Below, piece by piece: positions 24,691 through 36,169 of a stretch of 64,000 bases of DNA (position 1 is the stretch's first letter; the number at the start of each line of letters is the position of its first letter). The notes below the pieces were generated by a model. That model saw only the letters and a list, made by a program, of their open reading frames with translations. It was not told the origin of the DNA and did not search any database. This stretch comes from Gerris lacustris. Its lineage: Eukaryota > Arthropoda > Insecta > Hemiptera > Gerridae. The stretch is taken from the NCBI GenBank assembly GCA_951217055.1, contig OX578282.1:45590829-45654828 (forward strand), in the 5' to 3' direction. A program made the translations under genes and the position numbers.

Positions 24691-25249
24691 TAAACTTTCC
24701 GTAGTATGAAAACTACCAAAACTTAAAAATTGAATAAATAAGTAAATAAAAATTAAAAAATAAATCTGTTAGTCGTATGTTCAGACACCGAAATTATTTC
24801 AATAAAATTTTACATAGTGGTTTAGAATAATCTATCTTGAGGTGAATTAAGAATTTTGACAGCCCTAAATTTGTTACCGCTAAAACCCAAAAACTGTGAT
24901 AAAAATGATCAAAACCAATTCTGACGATTTTGATAAACATTTTTAACTGTAGTTCATTTCACTAATAGTTCAATTATATAATTAGTTTTCCCTGGAAAAT
25001 GTTTCATTGTTGTAATTGAGAGCTCAGAGTTCAATATCCCGCCTGGCTGCAATATTTTTATTGTAAACTAGCTGGACACCCGGATTCTTTTATAGGGGAG
25101 ATAAACTCGTAAACACTATATATGTATTAAAATATTAATAATTCGCTTGAAATACTACGATTCACTAAACATCTTTACCCCAAAACCCGTATTTATTATT
25201 ATTATTAGAACAACAAATTTTACCGAAAAATCACTTATAAATACATTTT

Positions 25250-25850
25250 TATTTGGATTAAAAAGATTGTAAGGATGTCTACATTATATGACTCGTGCCG
25301 AAGCTAACGGACTACTCCAGATTCAGCATATGGAAGGCACTTAGAATGTCCTCATTGAAACTGTTTCCTCAATCTAGAATATAGCGTTGTGTTGAGATAT
25401 CCGTCTCCCCCCCCCCCCCATTCACACAAAAAATTGGGGTACTTCTAGACCAACCAAAGACTCGCGGTTTTTTGAGTTTGGTCGGAGATCGACCCAAACC
25501 GCCTGGAAAAATCCGAAAAGGTTAAAAAAAATTGTATCCCTCCCCCTTAAATAATTAAAGATGGCGGACGCCACTTTAAAGTTCTTTTGTAGGCTTATTG
25601 CGGCTAAATGGGGTTTTAAAAGATCTACAACTTTGGCCCTATGACATTTTGTCGTACCTCCATCGGTTCTACCTTAAATAGAGCTAAATTTTATGTTGAA
25701 AAAAACATTTGAGCTCTTATGGCATCCGCAATTGTTGACTGATTTAATTTCTAATTAGGGTTCTTAAACCTCACACGAATTCTCGAACCCGAATGAAGCT
25801 GAATTTTTTATTTAAAGTTTTAATGCCCAAAATTAGGGTGTGGCTAATGT
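25250..25850 (+). repeat. Dispersed repeat family 5 copy
   Basis: cttattgcggctaaatgg, ttttaaaagatctacaactt, atgacattttgtcgtacctc and tcggttctaccttaaata align in order with 17360-17520 (long-form interior) and 41370-41470. A run of Cs lies at 25409-25419. Confidence 0.65.
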
Positions 25851-26021
25851 TAGAAGCATACAATGTCTATTATAATCTTTTTTTCAAATTTTTAAAGTTA
25901 TAAAATCTAAGTGTGGCTTTTATTCGAGGGTCGCTTGGATAAGAAAGTTTATAAAAATAACTAAGTTAGTATAGCGTAAGTAAAAGTAGCACACACATAC
26001 ACATATATGTATATATATTTA

Positions 26022-26258
26022 TATAACTCTGTATAACTCATTAAATGGTTGACAAGTTAAAAGCTTAGGATAGTTATTAATCTCAACCCCACATAAACAC
26101 AGAATTGTTTTGAAGAAATTCATTCACGGAAAGAATCCTCAAAGTTGCAATAAATCTCCAAATTTTACTAAATTTTTATATTAAAATCAAATTATAATTA
26201 TTATTAACTACGGGAAACAGACAGTGAAAAATACACTCCAGCGCCGGGATTTGAACCA
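26022..26258 (-). mobile_element. tRNA-derived SINE family 4, reverse copy
   Basis: The minus strand has the B box GGTTCAAATCC at 26257-26247, the segment cggcgctggagtgtattt, an AT-rich linker, then the conserved body gaggattctttccgtgaatg, ending in tgagttatacagag plus a TA-rich tail. The matching A box was not found, so the 5' head is truncated. Confidence 0.65.
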
Positions 26259-26355
26259 CGGGTCTCCTGTATTTCAATTGTGGTTCAAATCCCGGCGCTG
26301 GAGTGTATTTTTCACTGTCTGTTTCCCGTAGTTAATAATAATTATAATTTGATTT
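26184..26355. repeat. Perfect 75-bp inverted repeat with a 22-bp loop
   Basis: 26184-26258 and 26281-26355 are exact reverse complements in my reading. Each arm is the B-box side of SINE family 4, so the two copies are head to head. Confidence 0.85.
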
Positions 26356-26399
26356 AAATTACTTATTTATATATATATATTTTTTTTAATAAAAAAAAA

Positions 26400-26500
26400 C
26401 AAACTTTTTTAATCAGGGGACCTTAAAGCGTGTAAATCCATTAAAATGATTTCTCTTTTTATATAGTGCGAATATGAGAAATTAAAAAAAAGGAAACTTG
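26400..26500 (+). repeat. Dispersed repeat family 6, end fragment
   Basis: tcaggggaccttaaagcgtg and taaatccattaaaatgattt match the end of the copy at 36170-36560 (ctcaggggaccataaaacat). A shorter relative lies at 45550-45580. Confidence 0.55.
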
Positions 26501-26908
26501 AAGAGAATTTTAGTTTATTTATACAGTTAAAGGCAGAGTTGGATATTGGGTAGCCGGAGCAATGAAAAATATGTCTAGAGTGAAGTATGAATATTATATC
26601 GACTTTAAACAGTAAATTACTCAAGTGAATAAGGCAGCTTTACCCAACCTCAGCTCATTATAAGTTTCTTTATTACTCTTCTAACAATTCACCTTAGTTG
26701 AAAGCTATTAAATAAATTATATATAGTGGAATAATAGAATTTTATATTATGTCATATCCTTATATACAGGCACGAGGATTGTTACTTTCCAAATTAACTA
26801 ACTAGCTAATTTTAAAGAAACTCATTTTGAATATAAGAATGTTGAGTTATATTTAAGTTGTTATATTATAATAAGTTTTTTCCCCCAAAAAGTTAAAATT
26901 ATTAAAAA

Positions 26909-27190
26909 TAGCCTGCCAATTAGGGTGGCACTCAGCTTCCTCGCGACATATTACGTATACTTTAATTATTTTATATTCTTTTCAACCTATTATTATTATT
27001 TTAAATTATTTAATTTTCCCCTGATTTTTAAATCTGTCGAAATCGTTGTGATTTTTTAAATAATTACGCAGTATCAATTTAGCAAAATTTAAAGTGCGAA
27101 GGGTTTAAATTTGTCTGGTGCTATCTGCGGGCTACTTTTGACATAGCATTCAAATTTCATAAATATAAGATACATACTTTTAAAGATTAT
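26909..27190 (-). mobile_element. HINE-like family 1, left part of a copy split by an insertion
   Basis: The tail gcctgccaattagggtggca and the region tttagcaaaatttaaagtgc to ctatctgcgggctacttttg are in family order. The sequence stops inside acttttaaagatta and resumes at about 27768, after the inserted element. Confidence 0.75.
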
Positions 27191-27374
27191 ATAATAGTAC
27201 ATTACGCGTCGAGTGCGGAAAGTAGCATTTTGCATGCGAGTGTGGAGTTTGCACCCGAGCGACAGCGAGGGTGGTAAAACCACACGAGCAATGCAAAATG
27301 CCGTTTTCGCACGAGTTGCGTACCGTACTTTATCTACGATTGTTAGATTTAAATAATAAATACAGAAAGAAATA

Positions 27375-27516
27375 AACTTCCAATATACAAGTTCGTATTT
27401 CTCTTTTGATAAAGATAACATTAATTCATTAGTTGTATTTTGTGCCGAATTATTTCGGGAGGCGTATTATTCTCCTCATATTCGTTATAATCATTTAAAT
27501 CACTCATTGATTTTCA
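27375..27516 (-). pseudogene. Short N-terminal recombinase-like reading frame in family 7 copy 1
   Basis: The minus strand has an ATG at about 27508, a frame containing EENNTPPEII, then after a frame change TNELMLSLSKEKYELVYWKF. The pattern L-x-x-x-S-x-x-x-Y-x-x-x-Y-x-x-F resembles the N-terminal DNA-binding part of insect Crypton-like tyrosine recombinases. The second copy has the matching ENNTPPEII and LMPSLSREEI segments, with synonymous changes in Thr and Pro codons. No catalytic domain is present. The family assignment is tentative. Confidence 0.4.
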
Positions 27517-27605
27517 CAAAAAACTCGATATAAAAGTTACTTTTATTAAACAAACAGCAAATTAGTCTTGTTAAATGTAAACAAACTCTCTAATCGTGCG
27601 TAAAG

Positions 27606-27659
27606 CTGAAGAATTCCTCTTCTTTACCGCACTAGTGTGGTAAAGAAGAGGAATTCTTC
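27606..27659. repeat. 54-bp near-perfect palindrome
   Basis: gaagaattcctcttctttac pairs with gtaaagaagaggaattcttc around a cgcactagtgtg centre, with one mismatch seen. The copy at 41810-41860 keeps the arms with a changed centre. Confidence 0.85.
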
Positions 27660-27767
27660 AAAACTATGAGACGCGCATGCGTAATGAATACAAGTACGTA
27701 AAGAATCACTTTCTACGCATCTAAACAGAGATATAATGTTTATATTTCGTATCAATCGTAGATAAAT

Positions 27768-27900
27768 GTACTTTTGTGTGCTAGGTAAACGTAGATAGAG
27801 GCAAAAATGAACTAATTATGACCTAGTATCCAAATTTCATTTAAAGTGGACGAGTAGTTTTTAAGATATGTCGGTGCTTTTTAAGATATATTGTGCTTTT
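27768..27900 (-). mobile_element. HINE-like family 1, right part of the split copy
   Basis: gtacttttgtgtgctaggta followed by aactaattatgacctagtat, ccaaatttcatttaaagtgg and cgagtagtttttaagatatg continues the reverse copy interrupted at 27190. It then breaks down before the microsatellite. Confidence 0.7.
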
Positions 27901-29560
27901 TTGTCATTTTTTTTTGCCCCGATTAAAAAAATGAAGTTATTATAGGAGGGTGGGATCAACCACTTTATACATCTTCTCGATGTGACCTAATATATGATAG
28001 GACTCGAAAAATCATTGACCTTGGTTTTTTGTGAGTGGAAAGTGCACTAACCATTCTTGTAGCCCGAAAAAACATTTGTTAATTGTATAAAAGTATGGTT
28101 CCATATTTATTAATTTTCAAATGAACTTAATACACATTAAATAAAACTGTTGCTCTTATTATTTATTATGGAGCTTTAAAATTTTTACGATTGAACAAAA
28201 TGAACTCATAAAATATTTTATAGTTATTGCCTTATTTTATGATAAAATATTCACTCCCTCTTCAGCCGTGAGGGATTTAATGACAGAATAATCTAATTAC
28301 TACTCTTGCGTAATGATTTTAAATGTTTTAACAATTTTCAAATTTAAATCTGACTGTACACTGTATATGATTTTATTTACTATTTATTAGCTTGAATATT
28401 TACACTCTTGTAAAATTATGACTTAAAAATAATTAAGATATAAAAGATTCTCTCGTATATTGATTATGTTATGGAAATTTCTTCTTTTCAGCCAAGGTTT
28501 TATCTATCCTTGCTCTTTATCTGACGTGTTTTCACGTATAAAGAACAGGAGTAGTAGGGGGAAGTAAAGGAGGGGAGAGAGAAGAATAAAGATGATGATA
28601 AATATTTATATTTGAAATTCCAATGAGGCTTTGCTTGCTCACGGCAGCATCCCTCGCAGTATCCCCCTACAAGAAGCATTAAGAGACGCACCGGCCTACA
28701 TTGGATGAAGTGATTCCAAACTCCGACTTCCCCCCTTCCACCGTTCAGTGTGCAAACAAGGAAAATGAATTCCTGATGTAGTGTGTGCCGAAATTCGCTA
28801 GAAAATTTAGCATTCCTCTTTCCACCCTAGTCTTTCTTTTTCCTGCTCCCTCAACTCCTCTATCTTCCAACCCTAACGATTCCAAGAACAAACACAACTA
28901 ATCCTTTACTCCCTCTCTTTAACCTATCCCATAAAGAAAGCAAAAAAATGCTCCCTTTTTCCAGAATTTATTTTATATTTTTGAACATCCACCCTTTTTA
29001 TTTTTTCCATTAGATTTGGGAATTTTGAGCCCTAATTTTATACCTGCTTTATTTTTGCTTCCGAAAGTCAAATATAAGGGTAGCATTGTGATCATTCTAA
29101 AGATAAATTGTTGTTTTCGAAATCTTAATTTTTTATTTTCTTAGAATTGATCATTTTATTGTTTTAAGCATTCGTGGAAATTTAGAACATACCAATACAC
29201 CTTAAAATCCCAATAAGTTTTATTATAAATGTTCTTTTAATCTAATTTTCAAATAGTATAGTTGTCTTCAAATAACTAAATAACTTTGTGGGACAGCACT
29301 CCGTGAAGGGCCAAGCCCTTCTAAAGGGCTTTTACAGCTATATAATATTAGGATAACACGGGGTTAGTGAGTCGCTCCATCAGCTGTAAATGATCATCAT
29401 TATGACTAGAGTGGTTGGTAGAAAGGAACACAATCATTGTTGGCATACACAAGTAACAATGATCATTATGTTGGCATAAACAACCTGCTAGGGTACAAAT
29501 TGACTTAGGCTACACTGATCGACAAGAGGCTGCTTGTTTCCTTGGGTTGCCTGTTTCTAG
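27901..29560. other. No recognised feature
   Basis: AT-rich sequence with a C/T-rich stretch at 28720-28950. A hairpin aagcccttctaaagggctt lies at 29313-29331. No family was recognised. Confidence 0.4.
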
Positions 29561-29712
29561 GTGTGCGAATGACCAGAGAAGATTTTGACTTCTTGCTTGA
29601 GAAAAGTATCACCTATTATAAAAAAAATCTGATACCAACTACCGTGAGGCACTACCAGCTCACGCTGTTTTAGTGACATTGAAATATTTGCAACCACTTC
29701 CCTTATTTTGCT
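29560..29712 (+). pseudogene. PIF/Harbinger transposase (HARBI1-like) N-terminal fragment
   Basis: RMTREDFDFLLEK, then after a frame change VSPIIKK, then SDTNYREALPAHAVLVTLKYL. This is the typical order F-R-M-x-x-x-x-F-x-x-L-L...I-x-x-x-D-T-x-x-R-x-x-x-x-x-x-x-R-L-x-x-T-L-R-x-L of Harbinger nuclease proteins. Two frameshifts are needed, so it is dead. The DDE catalytic part was not found downstream. Confidence 0.7.
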
Positions 29713-29978
29713 TGCAGATAAACCACTCTACTTTGACTCTAGTTTTTTCCGCTTACGATGGAAAGCTATACATAAATTCTTGATATTCTTTTACAATCGC
29801 AGTATTTATTCGTCAACTTCTTCAGCTTACAATGTTTTATTTCTATTTTCTTTATAATCACGAATTATGACAATCTTTAATAAGCAAGACAGTTCTTCCA
29901 AAATTCTACTCCATGTCGGATGATACAGGGAAGGCACACCGATCCACTGAGAGTTGGATTACGGCGACATAGTACATA

Positions 29979-30095
<117 letters not shown>

Positions 30096-31008
30096 GGTGT
30101 CCCGGGTCAGGACCGACAAACTTTGGGATGTGATAGTACAGTTAATTTGGAGTAAAAAAAGTTCTATAAACCATGGTCCTATTCTCATTTGTTTTCTAGC
30201 TATCTTATTTTTAATTATTTTTTGTAAAACGTGACTTTGACTTAATAGATTGGCAATATCATTAGAACTAATTAAGCTAGAATGATAAATTATATACCAC
30301 CTGAAAGAGCATGAAAAATGTTTAAAGAAAAACATCATTTAAGTTATTTAATTTAATTTTTAGTTGCACGTTAATTCGTTAGAACTTAAAAAGTATAAAA
30401 TTTAATTAAAAAAAGAAAATGTTAGAGCTTGTATAACTACTGTATTGTATTAGATAGCTATGGGTGCAAAACTCCTTAAAGTTGGCGCATTAACTAAGCT
30501 TCAAAACGATACTATTAAATTTAAAATATTGCAACTCAAAGTATCCGAAATAGTGATGAAATTCCAAAAAAACATGTCCTACTGTAAGCTGAGGTAGGGT
30601 TGGGGGAATGGGAAGTGCTCTAAAAATGCAAACGTCGGGTGATTTTTCTTTTTCTTTTAAGTTGCTCTAGTATAATAAAACGTTAAAGTCAGAGTTCAGT
30701 CATAGTACCCGTGTGGTACCAGTCATGGTACCAATGATACTACAGTCATTGTAAAGTCATAGCACCTGATGAATCTTATAAATATAGGGTGTAATAATTT
30801 ATTTTTATTACGATAATTAATTATTTTTATAATAATGTTCTTTGTAACATAACCAAAATTGTACTGAATTAATTTAACTATCTTATTACTTACTTTAAAA
30901 AAAAAAAATAATAATAATAATACATAAAAATCATTAAAGATTGAAATAGAAATGTGTAATAATAAAATATACGACCTTCTTTGTTTATAATTAACACTTA
31001 TGTAATTA

Positions 31009-31212
31009 CTATAATAAATATTCAAAATGTTGCTCTCCTTCATTAATACACATCCGACATTTATTAAGTTTTGCTGCATTTAACACTAGCCTAATAGGTG
31101 GATTGGAAGAGGATAACCGTTTGCTTGGCCACCGGTCATTAGACATTACACCTTTAGATTTCTGTTTGTGGAGACGGATGAAAGAGTTGGTGTATTGACT
31201 ACCGGTTAACAA
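31009..31212 (-). pseudogene. Transposase C-terminus, inverted copy (minus-strand arm)
   Basis: The frame ends LNKCRMCINEGEQHFEYLL at 31009, the same protein end as the plus-strand arm at 31362. The upstream 45 codons read through the central plus-strand transposase segment on the wrong strand and are not meaningful. Confidence 0.65.
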
Positions 31213-31362
31213 ATAAGAGGAGCTCTAATGAACAAGATGCAAGCAGCAGCTCATCAAATAAATGACCATAAAGCGACTCCTATAAATTGCAGCAAATCTG
31301 TACTTAAAAAATATCGGATTTGTATTAATGAAGGAGGGCAACATTTTGAACATTTTTTATAG
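31133..31362 (+). pseudogene. IS630/Tc1/mariner-type transposase C-terminal remnant (plus-strand arm)
   Basis: RSLDITPLDFCLWRRMKELVY at 31133-31198 corresponds to the conserved S-P-D-L-x-P-L-D-F-x-L-W block around the last catalytic acidic residue of DD34E/D transposases common in insects. It is followed, in another frame, by ELRNKMQAAAHQIND and the terminal YRICINEGGQHFEHFL, with a stop at 31360-31362. A TGA after VY and a frameshift disable it. Confidence 0.7.
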
Positions 31363-31486
31363 TAATTACAGAAGTGTTAATTATAAATAAAGAAGGTCGG
31401 TTTATTTTAACACAATTCTATTTTATTCTTTAATAATTTTTTTTTTTTAACTAAGTAATAAGATAATTCAATACAGTACAATTTTG

Positions 31487-31715
31487 GTTATGTTACAAAG
31501 AACATTATTATAAAAATAAATTATTACACCCTTAATAATTATAAGATTCATCAGGTGATATGACTTTACAATGACTGTAGTATCATTGGTTATGTTACAA
31601 AGAACATTATTATAAAAATAATTAATTATCGTAATAAAAATAAATTATTACACCCTATATTTATAAGATTCATCAGGTGCTATGACTTTACAATGACTGT
31701 AGTATCATTGGTACC
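31487..31715 (+). repeat. Local tandem duplication in the right arm
   Basis: ggttatgttacaaagaacat...gattcatcaggtg...actgtagtatcattgg occurs twice in a row. The left arm has only one copy, so the duplication postdates arm formation. Confidence 0.75.
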
Positions 31716-32689
31716 ATGACTGGTACCACACGGGTACTATGACTGAACTCTGACTTTAACGTTTTATTATACTAGAGCAACTTAAAAGAAAAAAAAAATC
31801 ACCCTACGTTTGCATTTTCAGGGCACTTCCCATTCCCCCAACCCTATCTCAGCTTACAGCAGGACATGTTTTTTTTGGAATTTCATCACTATTTCGGATA
31901 CTTTAAGTTGCAATATTTTAAATTTAATAGTACCGTTTTGAAGCTTAGTAAAGACGCCAACTTTAAGGAGTTTTGCACCCATAGCTATCTAATATAATAC
32001 AGTAGTTATACAAGCTCTAACATTTTCATTTTTTAATTAAATTTTATTATTTTCAAGTTCAAACGAATTTACGTGCAACTAAAAATGAAATTTATAACTT
32101 AAATGATGCTTCTCTTTAAGCATTTTTCATACTCTTTCAGGTGGTATATCATTTATCATTCTAGCTTAATTAGTTCTAATGATATTGCCAATTTACTAAG
32201 TCAAAGTCACGTTTTACAATAATAAATTAAAAATAAGATAGCTAGAAAACAAATGAGAATTGGACCATGGTTTATAAAACTTTTTTTACTCCAAATTACC
32301 TGTACTATCACATCCCAAAGTTTGTCGGTCCTGACCCGGGACACTCTGTATATATATATATATATATATTTATAATATTATATGCATATACATATTTCAT
32401 GTGCTATGTACTATATATTTGATTAACTTAAAAATGCAAACACTTCAAATAAAATATTAACTTAATTATAAGCGTAAATAAACTATTATTAAATCAACAG
32501 AATTGTTTTGTCCAAATCAATGATTCTTTAAACTTATTAGCATTAAGTTGTGTAAGAATTCTTCTAGATGACTCAACCAGAGGGTAATGGTAGTTAAAAT
32601 GTTTTAAACAGCCCTGAGTTACTTGACTTTCTGTGTTGATTGTAGAGTGCTATACCATCCTCTGGTTCTTCCTCTTGTCCAGCTAACAT

Positions 32690-33010
32690 CAGACTACTGT
32701 CTATAGCTATTGACTCTGATAGTTTATGCAGTCAGTCATGATTCGAAATCCTTCTTGATGTAGCAAACCATTTTCTCCATGAACAATAAAAGCTGCTCTT
32801 ACTCCAACATCTTGCTTAGTACCATTTGTACGATAACCATCAGTTCGATAATCTTTTATTATTCTTTTAGATATCAGACGTTTACTCTGATATCTATATC
32901 TTGGCCAAAACTTTAATGCATCCTCCTATACTTTTTACCAGGTTTAATAACAAGTGTAATATAGGAAAATTTCCACTCATCCAGGTATAGCTCAAATATT
33001 AAATCTATTA
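32690..33010 (-). pseudogene. LINE fragment: RT segment fused by deletion to RNase H
   Basis: The minus strand first gives WKFSYITLVIKPGK (compare the RT pattern W-K-x-x-x-I-x-x-I-x-K-P-G-K), then within about 80 bases YRTDGYRTNG and GVRAAFIVHGENGLLHQEGFRI, which fits the RNase H start I-Y-T-D-G-S-x-x-x-x-x-x-G-x-x-x-x. The rest of the RT palm, including the catalytic aspartates, is missing, so an internal deletion joins RT to RNase H. Frameshifts are present. Confidence 0.6.
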
Positions 33011-33015
33011 AAATT

Positions 33016-33580
33016 TTGCTTCCCACCTTACCGAAGGTAACGGAAGCTACGTGATCGTTCCGAAGAATGAAAAATTTTTAGGTCTCCGATTTCAAAAATT
33101 CCAAGACAGAAATCCGTTTCAGACGTCAGGGAACATTTTTGGTTTCGTGTATGTCTGTCGCTCTATTTTTGCGAACGAACGTATCTTAAAATCTGCTCGT
33201 CTGATTTTAATGAAATTTGGATAGTAGCCCATTGTTGGTCCCATATAAGTTTCAACCATCTGCGTTTATTTGTTTTTCTTCCACATGCACACAAAAATAC
33301 ATTTATTTACACCTATAGCTTTATAAGTACTTATCTGATTTGTATGAAAGTTTATATTTTAACCCGCAGATAGCCCCAGATTAATTTGAACCGTTCGCTC
33401 TCTCTAGCTTAACTTTTGCTAAATTGATACTTTAATTCATTTAAAAAAAAAAAAAATAATAATAAAAAAACAGTGGAAACAAACAAATAAGATAATAATG
33501 GCAACATGTAAAACCAAAAAAACCAATAAAGTACGTGATAGGATGCGAGGAAGCTATGTGCCACACCAATTGGCAGTCTA
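33016..33580 (+). mobile_element. HINE-like family 1 copy inserted into a LINE
   Basis: It begins ttgcttcccaccttaccgaa and ends caccaattggcagtcta. LINE coding sequence lies on both sides (33010 leftwards, 33595 rightwards, minus strand). Confidence 0.8.
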
Positions 33581-33594
33581 TTTTTTAAATACTT

Positions 33595-33850
33595 TTAGGA
33601 AAAAGCTCTATCAAATGTTGCCATATTTCTGATGGTATATACATCCATACCCGGTGCTTTTCCAGAAACAAAGCCTGAAACTTCATGACTAAGTTCTTTT
33701 ATTGTAAATAACGTCGTTGTTTGAATAAAGAGCACTTCTAGATAAATTCCTTATTTCAGCGTGTTCAAGTGAATCGGTAGATGGATCATAGTGGGACAGA
33801 ACTTATTCATAATACAATCTATAGTATATTCTTTGTCTTAAATGTAATTA
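33595..33850 (-). pseudogene. LINE reverse-transcriptase N-terminal fragment
   Basis: The minus strand encodes LFTIKELSHEVSGFVSGKAPGMD followed, one frame over, by PSEIWQHLIELF. This is the K-x-x-G-x-D-x-I-x-x-E block at the start of the RT domain of R1/Jockey/RTE-like LINEs. The reading continues in 33010-32690, across the inserted family-1 element. Confidence 0.7.
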
Positions 33851-34061
33851 CCAACAGGAAGCTTTAGTGTAGTTACACAAGCTTAGTTTACATCTTACCT
33901 GCTCCATCTTATGAATTCTGTTTCAAGGCTGTGTGCTGGGTCTTCTCAAAGTAATTTTTTCATGATTCTTTCTTTCTTAATAAAATAAGAGTTGAATAAG
34001 AATGCCTTTGTTCGTAATTAATTTTCTTTCTTTGTAGCCTAATTAAGAACTTAATTATTTG

Positions 34062-34375
34062 TTAAAGGTAGAAGGAAAAGTCTTACCACGTAAAAGATCT
34101 ATATATAAATCAAAGCACCTTTAAGCCTCTATAAGGTGCCGAAGAAGGTGAAAACGTGAATCAACCAAACGAACTCCAAGCCAAGACTCTTTCAGTGACT
34201 TGTGCCAGTGTCTGGCTTTGCAAGACTCATGAGCTCGCCCGCTCTATGAGCTCCTTTGGTTGATTCACGTTTCCACCTTTTTCGGCACTGAAGATGACCA
34301 TATAGAGGCCGAAAGCTGCTTTGATTTTTAAATAAATGTTACGTGGAGACTTTACCATCTACCTTAAATGATGAC
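34062..34375. mobile_element. Foldback repeat, arms about 115-130 bp
   Basis: Left: ggtgccgaagaaggtgaaaa, cgtgaatcaaccaaacgaac. Right: ctttggttgattcacgtttc, cacctttttcggcactgaag. The outer segments (taccacgtaaaa against ttacgtggagac) also pair. About 70 bp separate the arms. It is a MITE-like element of unknown family. Confidence 0.7.
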
Positions 34376-35505
34376 CTCCACTTATGCACAGTACCCTACC
34401 TTAATTATTTGTTGTACGATAAAATTGTCTATGCTTAGTTAAAACTTCCCTATCTCATCGTTTACTCTTTTGCTTAGTTCTACTTTTTTGTCATTTCAAG
34501 CATGCAAAACTTATTATTTCACGCACAAAGTTATTAAAATCTTAACTATGTTGATTAATATAATATTTTAAAGCATAAAAGTTCAGACCGAGTTGTCTGT
34601 ATTTGTAGTAGGTAGAAGCTTTGACAGTTGCTTTAGAATTTGTTTATTAATATTTTCCTAATTAATTTAATTGCTTATTAACTTTACTTAAGTTGCTTAC
34701 CTTGGTTGATAGGAGTAGCCTGTTTGAGCTACCGGACCCCCATAGTTGTCTTTAAATAACATTAAAATAAATTCTAATACCCTAAAATAATTGTAAAATA
34801 TATCTACTAATATTTTGGAGGTTAGGTTTGAATAAAAATTGAGTTTGTTTATTACGGTTTATTTTTTTAACGGTATAATGATTTATGCTAATATTTGAAA
34901 AAAAATAACATATTTCTTAGCAATGGCAAATGTGCCAACTTATTTCATATCTTTCTAAAAATATTCAAAGCACAAAATATAATATTATATAAATGGGGGT
35001 GATCAAAATATATAAATGTTACCAGTAATATTGTAGATATTCATGTATTTTGATTACTTTAGAATACCCCATGTATATATTTTTATGACTTACTGCTTGA
35101 GTACATAAACTATATAAAAGCAATCCGAGTAATTTGAAACCATTACTAGGGCCCTCATTTGAAAAAACTGCGTCTACTTACCTAAGTACACTGTAACTTA
35201 TCGTTTTATCATTAAACTTTTTAACGATAACATCTCTAAAAAGTTATTTACTCATTAAACTCAAGTTTTAACGCTGGTTAGTTTATTACTTTAACTCATA
35301 TGCAATTTTATATTTCTTTTTCTAGTTACATTTATGTCTTTTCTGAATGTGAACCGGATGTAATGAACATGAGTTTTTAAAGAAGATAATGTTAGGAAAT
35401 TCTTTTTATCTAATAAATCGGACTGGCAATGTCTCTGCATTTTTACTTCCTATTAAATGTTTTGTAAAAATGAGACTATTGTATTTTAATTTCAATTAAT
35501 TTATT

Positions 35506-35910
35506 TTGCATTCGAGCTTACCGAATGTAACGGAAGCTATGTGATTTTTCTGAAGAACGCAAAATGTTTATTGTGTCTGATTTTAAAATTCCAAGACAGA
35601 AATACGGTTCAGACATCAGGAAACATTTTTGGTTCCGTGTCGGTCTGTCGCTCTATTTTTCCGAACACACATATCTTAAAAAAATACTCGTCCGATTTTA
35701 TTGGTATTTGGATGGTAGGTCATAAATTAGCCAATTTTTGGTCCCATATAGATTTCAACCTTCTGCGCACATTTGTTTCTCTTCCACATGTGCACAAACA
35801 TACATTAATTTACACCTATATCTTTAAAAGTACTCATCTGATTGAAATGAAATTTGGATGATTTGCCTAAAATAACCCGCAGATAGCCCCAGATCAATTT
35901 CAATATAAAA
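35506..35910 (+). mobile_element. HINE-like family 1, 5' two-thirds
   Basis: ttgcattcgagcttaccgaa to gcagatagccccagatcaat. The 3' tail is missing. The 106-codon frame across it is a by-product. Confidence 0.75.
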
Positions 35911-36099
35911 TGTATATTTTTTTTGTAAATGTTTTATATATCAATGATATATTAAATGGAATGGGTCAACCAAACAAACTTTCTCATATAAGAGTTCATA
36001 ATTACTTAGCCCAATGTTTTCTATTTATTAGTGTTCGTATGTACATTTAATTATTATTGAAAATTTTTTATCAAAATTTAATATATATAAAAATTACTT

Positions 36100-36165
36100 C
36101 TCCTCGGCGGGGAAATCAAACCCGGCCTCTCTCCTCTGCGTTTCTCAGAAGCTATTTTCTCAGGG
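36100..36165 (-). other. B-box-like segment, possible SINE fragment
   Basis: The minus strand reads gggtttgatttccccgccg, close to a tRNA T-arm/B box with a downstream acceptor-like CGGCGAGG. No A box was seen. Confidence 0.3.
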
Positions 36166-36169
36166 ACTA

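Larger units (their letters stand above)
27190..27767 (-). mobile_element. Family 7 element, possible Crypton-like non-autonomous derivative, copy 1
   Basis: It is nested in a family-1 copy, which fixes its limits. Its reverse matches 41697-42290. It has two modules: a GC-rich imperfect palindrome (27195-27335) encoding YATRAKTAFCIARVV-type frames, and a unit bounded by tttatctacgattg/caatcgtagataaa (about 27339-27765). The second module contains a strong hairpin at 27606-27659. Confidence 0.65.

Noticed and set aside
27089..27421. 110-codon minus-strand frame as a gene
   Set aside because: It runs across the border of a nested element and a family-1 copy and has no start context. Only the recombinase-like part inside the element is of interest.
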